Below are positions 23,201 to 34,474 of a DNA stretch of 64,000 nucleotides, piece by piece; the first letter of the stretch is position 1; each line of letters opens with the position of its first letter. The position numbers and the translations under genes were made by a program. The notes under the pieces were generated by a model, which saw only the letters and a program-made list of their open reading frames with translations, was not told the DNA's origin and did no database searches. Source of the DNA: Dryas octopetala. Taxonomy: Eukaryota > Streptophyta > Magnoliopsida > Rosales > Rosaceae. Location of the stretch: the NCBI GenBank assembly GCA_963921425.1, contig OY992832.1:21736835-21800834 (forward strand), in the 5' to 3' direction.

Positions 23201-26200
23201 CATGGTGGAGACTTCCTATATTTTAGTTGAAGTGTTTCCTGAAAAGACCTACTCTATTTAGAACTAATTATAGAACTACATACATGAGATGTGGCTACTT
23301 CTGTAGTAGTGTGCTCCTTTGCAATGGTGATGAAACAGCAGGTATCTATTTTTGTATCTGTGTCCTATATGAAACCACTTTCTCATGACTTGCGAGATGA
23401 AATGACATACTAACAGGTATTGGGGGCACAGATTATTTGTTAATCAGTAACAATATACCTTCTTTCCTCATTATATTGTTTTGTTATGCCTCTGATGTCC
23501 AGAATTCAACTGTTACTTTAAAAAATTGATGGGCTAGTTTCATGTTGGATCAACTTATGCTAGTTTACCTTATGCTTTAGTATATTTGTTTCAAAAGTCA
23601 TATTTCCGACTGGTATATAACTATTTTTTCACATTATTTATTACTAATGCTACTTTTTATTTTTACCAGTTAGGCCCTCAGATACCCTCTGGAAACTCTC
23701 CCTCTGGGGTTACTAATAGAACACCTCCAAAAAAGCCATCTATTGGCCAAAAGAAGCCTCTCGAAGCACTTGGTTCTTCACCACCTCCATCAAGGTAAAA
23801 TAAGTTTATTTTTTCTATTACAGCCTGTGATTGATTGCAATTGCTTCCTCCATATAACTTTCTGTTTTATCCTTATAAATTATGTTCTGGATCACCTGCA
23901 GTAAGAAGCAAAAAGTTTCTGGGGCCTTTTCGGATATTGAACAACTCAATGATGTCACTGCTGTCAGTGGAGTTAATCTTAGGGTACCGTATTTTGTCAT
24001 TATCAATTCTGGCTATTATGGAGGGTTAGCTAATTAAGTGAAGAATGAACACTCTTTAACTAAATGTGCTAAAAGAGCCTTTTGGCATTCTTGATTTAAA
24101 TAGGAAGAGGAAGAGCAGCTATTTTCTGGGCCAAAGGAGGATAGTCGAGCTTCAGAAGCATCTCGAAAAGTTGTGCAAGAAGAAGAGGAAAGGCTGATTT
24201 TGCAGAAGACTCCCTTGCAGAAAAAATTGGCACAAATCAGTTAATACTCTGTACTTATTTCTTTATCAGAGGCTTCCAAATTTCATAACTTCTTATACAC
24301 TTTGTTCCTGTCATGAAAAGCAATATCAAACAGAGCTTGATATCTGGTCTTTATTCATATGCCTTTTGCAGTGGCCAAATGTGGTTTGAAAATTATAAGC
24401 AAGGACGTGGAGCGATGCTTGTCACTGGTGAGGTGCTAGCTACTATGTTCCTTTTTATCGCAATAAACTTACATGTTATCTAATTCCATGCCAACTGAAT
24501 CTTCAGTGTGTGGAGGAAAGAATGAGGGGACTAATAAATAATTTAGTCAGACTGTCAAAACAGGTTTGTTATTATATTTTCTTCCTTCAAAACAGAATTC
24601 TCTTGCATTATATAGTTCCTGATTTTGAGTGAATCTCCTTATGCTAGCGGGTTGATGCTGAGAAACCAAAACACCACACTAATACTACCTGTGATGTTCG
24701 GCAACAAATTATGGATCTCAATCGGAAAGCTAGGGTAGAATGCGAAAAAAAGCAGGCTGAGGCAGAAAAGCTCCGGAAGCTTAATGAAGTGAGTGTCTGT
24801 TATACATTCTATATTATATTTGTGCAATGCACACATGGTAAAATACTAATGTGCTAAACATACACAACATTTTGTACGAGTATATGCTATTTATTAGTTC
24901 CAATTATTTAATATGACTGCATACAGCCTGAGGCTAACAATGGAGTCGATGGCGATAAGGAGAAAGATGAAGGTCATCCTAAATCATTTAAGGTATGAGG
25001 AATCAGCTGAGCATTATATGTAAACATTATATGTTACCTCTGAAATGAACAGAGCAGTTATTCGTCTGTGGCTTTCTGCTTGGTGCAGACAAACAAAGAT
25101 GAAGAAGAGAAAATGAGGACAACTGCAGCGAATGTTGCTGCTCGTGCTGCTGTTGGGGGAGATGACATGTTCTCGAAATGGCAACTTATGGCACAAGCCC
25201 GACAAAAAGGTGAAGGTGAGATTGATGCTGCATGTGGGTCCCAGCCAGGTAAAGATGTAAACCGAAAGCCTACAGCAACAGCTGGAAGAGTTATGAGGGA
25301 CAATCAAGAAGCAGAGAAAAGGGGCGGTGCTGCTCCTCTTGCTGCAGCTGGTAAGTATCATTAAGCTTGATCCTTTGTTAAATTATGCTTTTGTAGCTTA
25401 TAGTAGCCATATGTCAACACTGGGGATGGCAAACATACCCTTAATACCTATACCGGCCTATCCCACCTGGTAAATCCTTTATCCATTCCCGCTTATTTTG
25501 TCTCGGGTATTACCTGGACCTGCTGACTCAGCACCTTTATGGAATGTTTTAGGTACTTGGAATTGGAACAAGACATTCCCATTTATGAACTGTTTGAAAT
25601 TAGAATGAGAATGAGCAGGAATGAGAATTATTCCCATTCCTTCCATTCCCATTCAAGATAAGTAAGCATGCCGTTGGACCGTTAGATATCATTACTGCTA
25701 CACTAAACAAGATTCAAATGTACAAGAGTATGCCACTGTAGGTACCTTGCTAATGCTGATTGTACAAATTGTATTAGAAAAGGGGATTTATTCTATGATA
25801 TTTATGCTAGTAAAGAATGCACACACCTTGGGATCTGCATGATTAACATAATACAACTTCTCATTTCATGTAAGTGGCTGAGCTGCCATATATTCCTTTT
25901 ACACAATAAATGTTATCCCTGAATATTGAAATAATCAAATTACAAAAGCTTATCAAGTACTATGTCCATGATGTGTACTAGTTCTTGCATTCTTATAATT
26001 ATAACTTGTCATATTTGAGAATTCATCTTCAGTATATTATTTCTTGGAGCAAACTAGAAATTGGCTTGACGGCCGTCAACATATCATCTAACAACTTTGA
26101 TGGAGAAGTATAATGACTTAAAATTTTGTAGTTATCTTGGTATGGCATTTGTCGAAGAAGTCCTCCTATGTGTATCCTTACTATGTATTGCTTTGTTAAT

Positions 26201-26381
26201 TGCACTTTGTTTCAATTTTTTTTCAGCAGGGACTATTAGAAAATTGGGAAGGAACCAAGTTAATATGACTCAAAGAAGGGTAGCTCGTAGTATATCTGTT
26301 AGGGATGTGATTGCTGTCCTGGAAAGGGAGCCTCAGATGTCCAAGTCTACTCTGATATATCGTTTGCATGAGAAAATCTAA
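20172..26381 (+). CDS. TFIID subunit TAF4 (TBP-associated factor 4)
   Basis: Fourteen coding exons join in frame to 931 aa: 20172-20213, 20324-20429, 21365-21909, 22033-22128, 22222-23151, 23670-23794, 23902-23983, 24104-24239, 24372-24427, 24507-24563, 24648-24788, 24927-24992, 25089-25350 and 26230-26381. All introns are GT-AG. The start [14 protein letters not shown] and following [18 protein letters not shown] are typical of plant TAF4. An RST domain spans about residues 196-260 ([20 protein letters not shown]), followed by a long Gln/Ser/Pro-rich middle in the 930-bp exon 5. The C-terminal TAF4 domain covers about 625-931, with [17 protein letters not shown], a histone-fold-like part, a charged coiled coil, [13 protein letters not shown] and the end [23 protein letters not shown]4 is a scaffold of the general transcription factor TFIID and pairs with TAF12 in the nucleus. 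It appears intact. Confidence 0.95.
20217..20250. repeat. CT microsatellite in TAF4 intron 1
   Basis: About 16 CT units start only four bases after the exon 1 splice donor. The whole intron is just 110 bases long. Confidence 0.95.
20706..20791. repeat. 22-bp minisatellite in TAF4 intron 2
   Basis: Four imperfect units of the pattern TAACCGAAACTGTAGTTGCAG (22, 22, 22 and 20 bases) lie head to tail. Confidence 0.85.
25351..26229 (+). other. TAF4 intron 13 with repeat fragments
   Basis: The 879-base intron contains 'ggggatggcaaacataccc'-type wording (about 25420-25520) like hAT MITE internal sequence, and a stretch of repeated 'gaatgaga/attccc' words (25590-25660). No gene is seen. Confidence 0.5.
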
Positions 26382-29300
26382 TCCGAATAGTCTTTTTACT
26401 CATGCATTAGCCCTTTCACCCCATTAAAGGTGACCATATTGAAATCACAGAGATTGCAAGTTTCATCACAATCCGGAAGCATCTCCACACCAGCCATCAG
26501 GATCTTATAATCACAGGCTAGAGATTTTGCAAAGGAAATATGAAATGAGAACCAGTTTTTTCATGGTTATGCTGTATACTTACAAAGAAAAACTTTCGCT
26601 CTATACATGGTATGTAGTGTGAAAGTTGCCAATTGTTTCCATGTATTTTAAATACGTTTAGATGGGAAACATTCTTTTCAATCTAAATGCAGTTCTTATA
26701 TTCCTATGTTGAATCAAATTCAAATATGCTTTTACAGACATTTAACTCGGATTTAGAGGGCAAAAAATTAAAAAAAAAGGCCAATTGTCCCTTTTTATTT
26801 TATCGTGTTACTGATTAGGACTTGGGAGGTACTGAATAATTCTATAAGATACGAAGATGCTTGGGCTGTACGTATCTATTGTGAATTGACAGATCAGAAT
26901 AATGGACAACAATAAGTGAAAGAGTGCTGCTATGTAGACCCAACTAATTTATTTCTATCCCAATCATATTCTTTACATCCAACTACAAAATTTAAATTAT
27001 AAAAATTTATTTTTATACTCTAACAACTTTTTCAAAAAGATCCTTACTAAAACCAAAACACAACACTACTTTCAATCTATTCCTACTCTCTATACGACTA
27101 TACGGTTGTCTATACCCAACAAACACACCTAACCACACCATCACTATCATACGACACCATCCACCCAACACCATCATCTCCACCACCAGGTCCACCACCC
27201 AACACCATCAGTGAAATGAGGAAGACATGAATTGGCTGTACGTACCTTTATGTGAAATGACAAGCTTAAAGACATCCAATAAGTGAGTCCTCTAAAAAGT
27301 GGCATCTGTTTTACCCATATATATGACTATGGCACTCACTAGCTAATGTGGAAGGCCTTAGTTGTGCTTGTGCATGAAAGCTAATTTATCTAGAGCATCT
27401 TCAACCCTTTTCCTATATTTTCTTCAAATAAGAGGATAAGTTTGGGGAATGGCTCTGTAATGCTAAAGTTGAAATTTCCCCCAATCATTTAAAATTTGAC
27501 CGTTGGAGGTTTGAGAAGCCTCATCCATTCAACTTGATTTGGGAAAAATTTTAGATAAATCTCAAATTTTGGGAGATTTTAGAAAATAGTTGGAGCTGTG
27601 TTTTATGTCATTTTTCTCCAAAATTAAATTGGGGATACTCTAAGTACTAGCTAATAAGTGTTTGATGAAAGACTCAAATGGTTCTAAAGTGAATTGTTCT
27701 CTAAATTCAAATTAATTTTGAGGATTATTTATGGAGATCATCCTTGTAGGTAAATTGGGTTGACATTAGTTGGTAGAATCAATGGGTTTTATTAATAGAA
27801 GGTAAGTTTTGTGAGTTCTCGTGAAAATAAATATAGGTAAATTTGGGGCCTAATTAGTGTACAAACATTTGCTTGTCATTGTATAGGCAATGTAGGAAAA
27901 TTAATATATATGGACTTTGATTTTAATTCAATGTAGGTAAAGTGACATATATGAACTTTGTTTACAATTTAATGTACGTGAATTGCATGCTCTATATTGA
28001 TACTTTGACTATAGGGAAGGGCAGTTTAGATTCTTGAATTTGGATTTGGATTTCAAATTTTATTATTTGGATACAAAATTTAAAGTTGAAGATTTCGATT
28101 TAAGAATTTTTTATTATAGTTTAAGAATTTAAACATATGATTAAGGATAAAAATAAGAAATATGATTTTAATTTTCATATATATAGCAATATTTGATAAA
28201 TATTTAAAATAGACAATCAAACATAAATATAGGTTTAGCTTGGTTGATGGTCGCCATCGGAGGTGGTGACCGGAAAAGGCACCGAAGGTGGTTGTTGGAA
28301 AAGTCGCCGAAGTTGGTCACCGGCGGTGATTGTCGTAGTTGGTCGTCGGAGGTAAGGGAGGGAGAGAATGAGATGGTGAGATTTCAAATACCTAGTTACA
28401 AATGGTATTTGAAATCCATGAATTTGGCCCTTTCAAATAATTCATCATGGATTTGGGCCAAATCCAAATCATTACTTTAAATTAAATCCATACAAGTGTA
28501 TTTGGATTTGGACTCCTCAAATCCAAATCTCTCCCTTGAAATACCTTCATCCAAATGGACCCAAGGAAAATTTTGAATTAATTGGGAATAAATTGTTTTT
28601 ACCATATTAATTTGAATGGACTTTTTTGAATTAATTATAGATTTATTGCATTCTATCATGAAATTAACTAAATTGATGTGGAGAGACTTGCAATTAACTT
28701 TGAAGATCAACTTGACATGCACAAGAAACGGAAGCGTCGACTTTGACAAGCCGTATTTAATTCATACAATGTCAGAAATAGGTCAAATAATATATCAAAT
28801 CGAAGAGTATTTCGAGATGAGGGTGACCGACCCCACATCGCTGGGTCATTTTGTTTTTTAGTCCTAATAAAGTCATTTACAAGCTGTAAACGTCATTTTA
28901 CTATTTTATGTTAAACTTTCCTATTTTCGCATCTAGGATTCCTTTTCCGTTTGGGCTTCCTTTTGAAGCTAGGTTTGTAAGACTATAAATACTCTCTTTC
29001 AGAATTTTTTAGAATTATTATTTAGTTTATCAAAATTAAAAATGAGGGTTTTCTCTCAATCTTTCTGGTGGAGTCTAAAATCTTTTACTTTTAGGGTTTT
29101 GCTTGAATCTCTTAAATTTTCACTGCGTCATAAATCCTAAAATTTAGCATTAAATTGGATTTATCTTTTATATATTGATTAATTATTGTATGTAATCATA
29201 ACACTATGTGGTATGTTGACGTGATATTACCAATCCACTTAGAATATAATACAAGCTTAAACAATTTAAATAATATTTTTTAGGATTTAGAGCTTTAGAA

Positions 29301-29650
29301 ATTAATGATTGTGCATGAATTATAATTTAAGTGAATTAGTAACACCACATCAGTTTGTCACGTGATATTATGGTCACATACAATAATTTTTTATTAAGAA
29401 AAATGACATGTTTTGTAATTACAGAAGAATTTTTAAGTGCACTTTAATCTTGAGTGATTGAAATAATAAAATAGTTAACCGGTTAGAAACTACAAAATAG
29501 AATTGGAGCCAGCTATATCCAATTAACCCAAAAAAATGAGGTGATATACATGTGCGTGTAGCAATTCCAATAATATATTACTGCTGTTATTATAGTCTAG
29601 CAACAAAAAAGTGAAAAAACAAACACACCAACCATGAGAAATCACATGTA
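26382..29650. other. Intergenic region between TAF4 and the SDR gene
   Basis: The first 300 bases are probably TAF4 3' UTR. After that comes a MITE at 27393-27640, repeat-like DNA at 28030-28560 made of 'tttggattt' and 'aaatccaaa' words, and a possible solo LTR or LTR-like remnant at about 28800-29200 with ACTATAAATAC near 28981. No protein gene is supported. Confidence 0.5.
27393..27640. mobile_element. Short MITE
   Basis: The left end GAGCATCTTCAACCC and right end (reverse) GAGTATCCCCAATTT form a weak TIR. This 'gagcatc..caa' end is common in plant MITEs. The target duplication is at most TA, so the superfamily is open. Confidence 0.5.
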
Positions 29651-29656
29651 CTATAA

Positions 29657-29684
29657 CACGTGCTGCAGAAAATCCTTATAAATA
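29657..29684 (+). promoter_or_regulatory. G-box/ABRE plus TATA box of the SDR gene
   Basis: CACGTG (29657-29662, within ACACGTG) lies 14 bases before TATAAATA (29677-29684). The start codon at 29752 is 68 bases after the TATA box, a normal plant spacing for a short leader. The G-box suggests bZIP or bHLH control, perhaps ABA-linked; this is inference. Confidence 0.6.
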
Positions 29685-29751
29685 CAATAAGCGACTCGTG
29701 CTGATCATCAAGGACTCCAGTAAGTGATTCTTGTTAATTGTTCATCGTACT

Positions 29752-30643
29752 ATGGCAAGTTTCTCATTACTGTCAGCTGCTGCAAGAAGGTACGTATATA
29801 AATATATTTGCATCTAGCTTTCCCAAAGTTCTTTCTCTACATTGAGTTTGTGTCAATATGTTGAAGGCTTGAAGGTAAGGTAGCACTAATCACTGGTGGA
29901 GCTAGCGGCATTGGAGAGTCAACTGCAAGATTCTTCTCCAAACATGGAGCTAAAGTTGTTATCGCCGATGTGCAAGACGACTTGGCCGAATCCGTGTGCA
30001 AAGATTTAAATCCGGGATCCACTACCTTCGTCCACTGCGATGTAACAAACGAAACAGACGTCGAAAATGCTGTTAAAACCGCCACATCCAAATACGGAAA
30101 ACTAGACATTATGTTCAATAATGCCGGCGTAACTGGAGTAGCCAAGCCCAACATTCTTGACAACGACAAGGCTGAGTTCGAGCAGGTCATCGGGGTAAAT
30201 CTAGTCGGCGTATTTTTGGGGATCAAGCACGCGGCGCTCGCGTGATGATCCCTACACGCCGGGGCAGCATAATTACTACTGCTAGTGTTTGCTCTACCGT
30301 AGGGGGGTGCGCGTCACATGCGTACACAAGTTCAAAGCATGGGGTGGTAGGGTTGATGAAAAATACGGCGGTGGAGCTCGGGCAGTACGAGATTCGCGTA
30401 AATTGTGTGTCACCGTATGTAACTGCCACACCACTGGCTAAGAACTTCTTTAATCTTGATGATGAGGGAGTCCATGGTGTTTATTCCAACCTTAAAGGTG
30501 GGGTTCTTAAGACAGATGATGTGGCCGAGGCTGCTCTTTACTTGGGTAGTGATGAGTCCAAGTATGTTAGTGGGCATAATCTTTTGGTAGATGGAGGCTT
30601 CAGTATTGTGAACCCAATGCTTTCTATCTTTGAAAAATATTGA
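29752..30643 (+). pseudogene. Short-chain dehydrogenase/reductase (SDR, secoisolariciresinol dehydrogenase/ABA2-like) with a frameshift
   Basis: Exon 1 is 29752-29789 and exon 2 is 29867-30643; the intron is GT-AG and the split codon is Arg. The protein starts MASFSLLSAAARRLEGK. It has the NAD-binding motif TGGASGIG, the Asp of VVIADV, CDVT, NNAG, the catalytic Ser region TTASVCSTVGG and the catalytic YTSSK, ending near VDGGFSIVNP. That is the full order of a classical plant SDR110C-type enzyme of about 270 aa, which usually oxidises alcohol groups on terpenoids, lignans or xanthoxin. At about 30230-30241 the frame breaks: two surplus bases near GCGGCGCTCGCGTG cause a stop just after HAALA, and the rest continues in another frame. 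Every motif on both sides is intact, so this is either a very recent pseudogene or a base-call error. Confidence 0.85.
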
Positions 30644-32170
30644 TATTGAGATAACCTTTATTAATAATACCTAGCTAGATCGATGATGCAATTGAAGAAT
30701 TTCAAACTCTTGCTATGTAACTCAAAGAAAGAGAGAATGAAATAAAGATATATTTCTCGTTGAATGGATGAATATATAATTACACTTGTACGTATACACT
30801 TGGGGGACTTGCTTTTATACAAGACAACCAATAACTAAGGTTAAAACTAATCTAATAAATTGTAAACGAACACTCAACAGAAAGTGTTAGAGAGAACTAG
30901 AAGTGAGACCCTCTCTCCGGCCAGTCTAGCTCGATCGCTCTAGCTTTTCTCTCTTTCTCTGTCCCTCCCTTGGTGGTTTGAGGGTCGGCGGCAGTCGTCA
31001 TCGGGGCTCCTCGCCTCTCTATTTTCTTTATCTTCCTCCCCTTTTCTTCTCTCCCATTTTTTCCCTATTTTTTGGCTCACTGCTAACTAAACCTTGACTC
31101 TTGACTGGTGGTGGTTGCAGAGCTACTTCATGTATCATATGCTTGGGTATGCTTTTGGGTTTTGGTTCATTAGTTTGGGATTGTGAATTTGAGTATGCTA
31201 TCTCAATCTGTTCCAAAATTTTATGCCTTTTTAATTTTTTTGGGTTTGATTTCTGCAAAAATATGTAACTTTGGGGAACAAGGAAATCCGTCTCTCTCAC
31301 TCTCAGCCTCCTTCTCTGTCAGAGTTAATTTGTCCATTTCCATCTTTTTTTTTTTTTTATTTGGGAACACAATATGACTAGTTTTGGATCTGAAAGTTTC
31401 TTAATTTTTTTTTTATGTAACTGTTTGTTTGGTTTTTTCTGCAATGAATACTCAAACCTCCAAAACTTCAAAAACCCAGACATGCAAACACCCAAACCCG
31501 AAGAACAGAGTAATAGACCAAAAGGTAATTTATCTTTAGTTAATTAGTTTTTTTTCTTTTTAAATTCGACTGCTGATTTTGTTTTTTAATTCGACAACTG
31601 ATTTTTTATAGTGCACGTTGCTTGTTTTATTTGCTATTCTCTCTGTTTTTTTATTTATGATTTGAAACACTATTTGGTTGCGTTTGATATGAAAGTCTCT
31701 TGAATTTTTTTATGAAACTTTTTGTTTGGTTGTTTATGCAGAAAATACTCAACCCTCAAAACTCCAAGTATCCAGACATCCAAACACCCAAACCCAAAAC
31801 ACATACCAAATTAAAGGTAATTTACCTTTCGTTAATTTGGTGTTTTTTTGTTTTTTGTTTTGGTAGATTTAGCTGTTGATATTTTCTAGTGCCAAATGAA
31901 GTTGGTTCTCTCTGTTTTTTGTTTTTCTTCCACTTTTAGCCAAGTGTTCTATTAGATTCTTTGTGTTTGTTTGTAGGTGAGAGGCAATGATGATGGGATT
32001 GGCTGAGGAGAGGCTTGATAAAAAAAATACAATACACACCATCATATATCAATTTTATTTACAATTATGAACAATTACAAAATTTTAAAAGTCGAGTATC
32101 TATTCCCCAACTTTTTTAAAATTTGAAAATTTGACTAAGAGACTGTTTTAATGTTTGTCACCATAAAAAA
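30644..32170. other. SDR 3' region and a duplicated exon-like block
   Basis: An AATAAA-type signal lies at about 30739-30745. From 30890 to 31080 the sequence is CT-rich. From 31380 to 31990 two similar blocks about 300 bases apart each carry a stretch with 'caaacacccaaaccc' followed by 'AAAG|GTAATTTA', and a third splice-like piece follows near 31977. It looks like a transcribed non-coding or dead gene. No conserved frame is visible. Confidence 0.4.
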
Positions 32171-33241
32171 TTTGGGGAAATTTCATTAAATAACCCATTT
32201 TAATACAACTATATATTTTTTAATCTTCTACTCACAACTTTATTTTTTATGATTCTTTAGCCACTTTTCGGACAAAAATACTCTTATAATCGCCACATGA
32301 TCGACATGTTAACACTTTGTCAACCAAGAAATTGATTTTATAAAAAAATGTAAAAAAAGGTAGAAAATGATGGATATGATGAACTGGCTGCAGCACCATC
32401 TAAAATGGTTGTAACACTATGTGTCGATCATGTGTCGACCATTTATCGACCATGTGTCGTCAACCATTTATCGATAATTTGTCATTGACAATCAAATTTC
32501 ATATCTGAAACAACAAACTCAGGTCGAAATTTCAGATATAGAACATCAAACCCAAGTTGAAATTTCATATCTAGAACAACAAAACCATGTCAGAATTTTA
32601 TCGAACAACATATCCAAATTGGAATTTGTTAAACTCAAATCTAAAAATGAAATAATTGACAGAAAAATCTGAATTTATTAAAGTTTTCAAGTCTCAATCC
32701 AAGCTTTTTTCTTTTTGGTGCTCAATAATGAATATAATGTTCTTGATAATCTTTTTCTCTGATTACATCCAAAACCCACAAAATTTCAAAGGAAAACAAA
32801 ACGAAAAAGACAAGGGGACCAAGTTCACTGCCGAGGATATCATGCAGGTTGTTGGGCGGTGGAACCTGGGTGTAATTTGTGGGTTTTGTAGGTCTTCGTG
32901 GGTTGCCCCAAATGCAATTTAAAATATGCAAATGGAATATCAGGTAGAGCAATATCTAATGGGTTACAGCCACTGAATTTAGGTGTATTTAATGGGTTTG
33001 TGGGTCTTCGTGGGTTGACCCAAATGGAATATCAAGTAGAGCAATAGCTAATGTTCTACAGCCACTGAATTTGGGTTCGGTGGAGAGAGAAAGGGTCAGA
33101 AAGGCTACATGTTCTTCAGGTGTGGAGGTTATGATCGGGCTGGGGTGAGGGAGAGAGAGAGAGGAGGGTAATTTGGTCTCAAAAGTGGTCAAAGAGTCAT
33201 AAAAGATAAAGTTGTGAGTGGAGAGTGGAGAGTTAAAAAAA

Positions 33242-34425
33242 GAGTGTTACTATTTGCACACTATTTTTCTTCATTTTTCTCCCAACACACCCCTATTCTT
33301 TTTTAAAATTTAAAATTAAAAACTTTTTTTTTTACACACCCATTTTATTACCAAAATATCCATCTTCTAAAACACTCCCACCACACCTAAACAATACACA
33401 CCTCCCACCCAAAACCAACACCACCGTGCGCAGCACCCCGCACCACCAGGCGCACCACCATCAACCCCACCTCTCTCTCTTTCCTTCTCTCTCCTCCCTC
33501 CCTTTCTCTCTCTGGCTTTTCAACCCAGCCACACTAACCCACCCACCCCGCAACACTATGTGCAACACCAGCCTACAACCATTTGGCCCATTTGATTGTA
33601 ATCATCATCAATAGCCTACACATATATTGAAATGTGCATAAAAAAAATACAAACACAATTTCACTTCTTTAAACCAATACAAACAATTCAAAACAACAAT
33701 ACCCAAATCTTTAAACTCATTAACACTAAAAATTTTAATAAAGACCAGTTTGCCAAGAATGAGAAGACCAGGCTTTTGAACCTCCACGAGCGGTTTCAAA
33801 AGCTTGGCAATAGATAACGGGTAAAGAGGGCCACCCTACACCACCCCACGCAGCACTCGCTCGACACTGGTCCATAGAAAATGTCACACTCGTTCGGCAG
33901 TCATCCGCCGAACGATGTGAGTGTTGTTCGACAGGTACCCACCGAACATCAAGGACTCGTTCGGCAAGTACCCATCGAACCAGCTGCTCGGAGAAAATGT
34001 CTACTTGGGCGAGAGGAGGGGGGGAAGAAGAGAGAGAGAGAGCTGGGTTGGTGCGAGCAGAAGGGCACGCGAGGTGGCTTCGACGGTGCTGCACGCGGTG
34101 GCTGGAAGGTGCTGCGCGCGGTGGTGCTGCAAGCAGAAAGGGAGAGAAGCCAGAGAGAAAGAGAGAAAGCCAATTGCCATGCGGTGGTGCCGGGCTGGGG
34201 CGGGGCTGCGGTGGTCGGCGGGTGGTTCCTATTGAGCTTGGGTTTGGGGTGGGAGGGTGCTGTGAAGGGGAGAGATGGGTAGAGAGAGGGAAGGAGAGAT
34301 AGAGGGGATAGGGTTTTGGGTAATTTTGTTTTAGGTAATTTTGTTTTAGGTGTTTTTTGTCATTTCACAAATCAAATTTTTGGGGTGTGCAAAAAGAAAA
34401 AATAGGGTGTGCATATAGCAGCTCC
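33242..34425. mobile_element. Nested GC-rich TIR element
   Basis: The left end AGAGTGTTACTATTTGCACA and right end (reverse) AGGGAGCTGCTATATGCACA are inverted relatives of each other and of the ends at 14725-15837. Both flanks are A-rich (TAAAAAA/AAAAAAA), so the target duplication is unreadable. The inside is unusually GC-rich (33.85-34.30 kb) for this window. Confidence 0.65.
33887..33990. repeat. Three imperfect 33-35-bp tandem repeats with TCGTTCGGCA core
   Basis: Units start TCGTTCGGCAGTCATCCGCC, TTGTTCGACAGGTACCCACC and TCGTTCGGCAAGTACCCATC. Within each, 'GTTCGG' faces 'CCGAAC' so every unit can fold on itself. Confidence 0.75.
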
Positions 34426-34474
34426 CTAAAAAAAATATAGTTATATTAAAATGAGTTATTTAGTGAAATTTCTC

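Larger units (their letters stand above)
32174..34474. mobile_element. 2.3-kb TIR element hosting a nested element
   Basis: The left end GGGGAAATTTCATTAAATAA and right end (reverse) TGAGAAATTTCACTAAATAA start an inverted repeat of roughly 100 bases, if the nested insertion at 33242-34425 is ignored. The internal part 32280-33140 has no transposase frame. A related copy is at 16070-16860. Confidence 0.7.

Noticed and set aside
33881..34302. Overlapping frames of 100-133 aa
   Set aside because: They lie in GC-rich element cargo, overlap in several frames, and show no domain.
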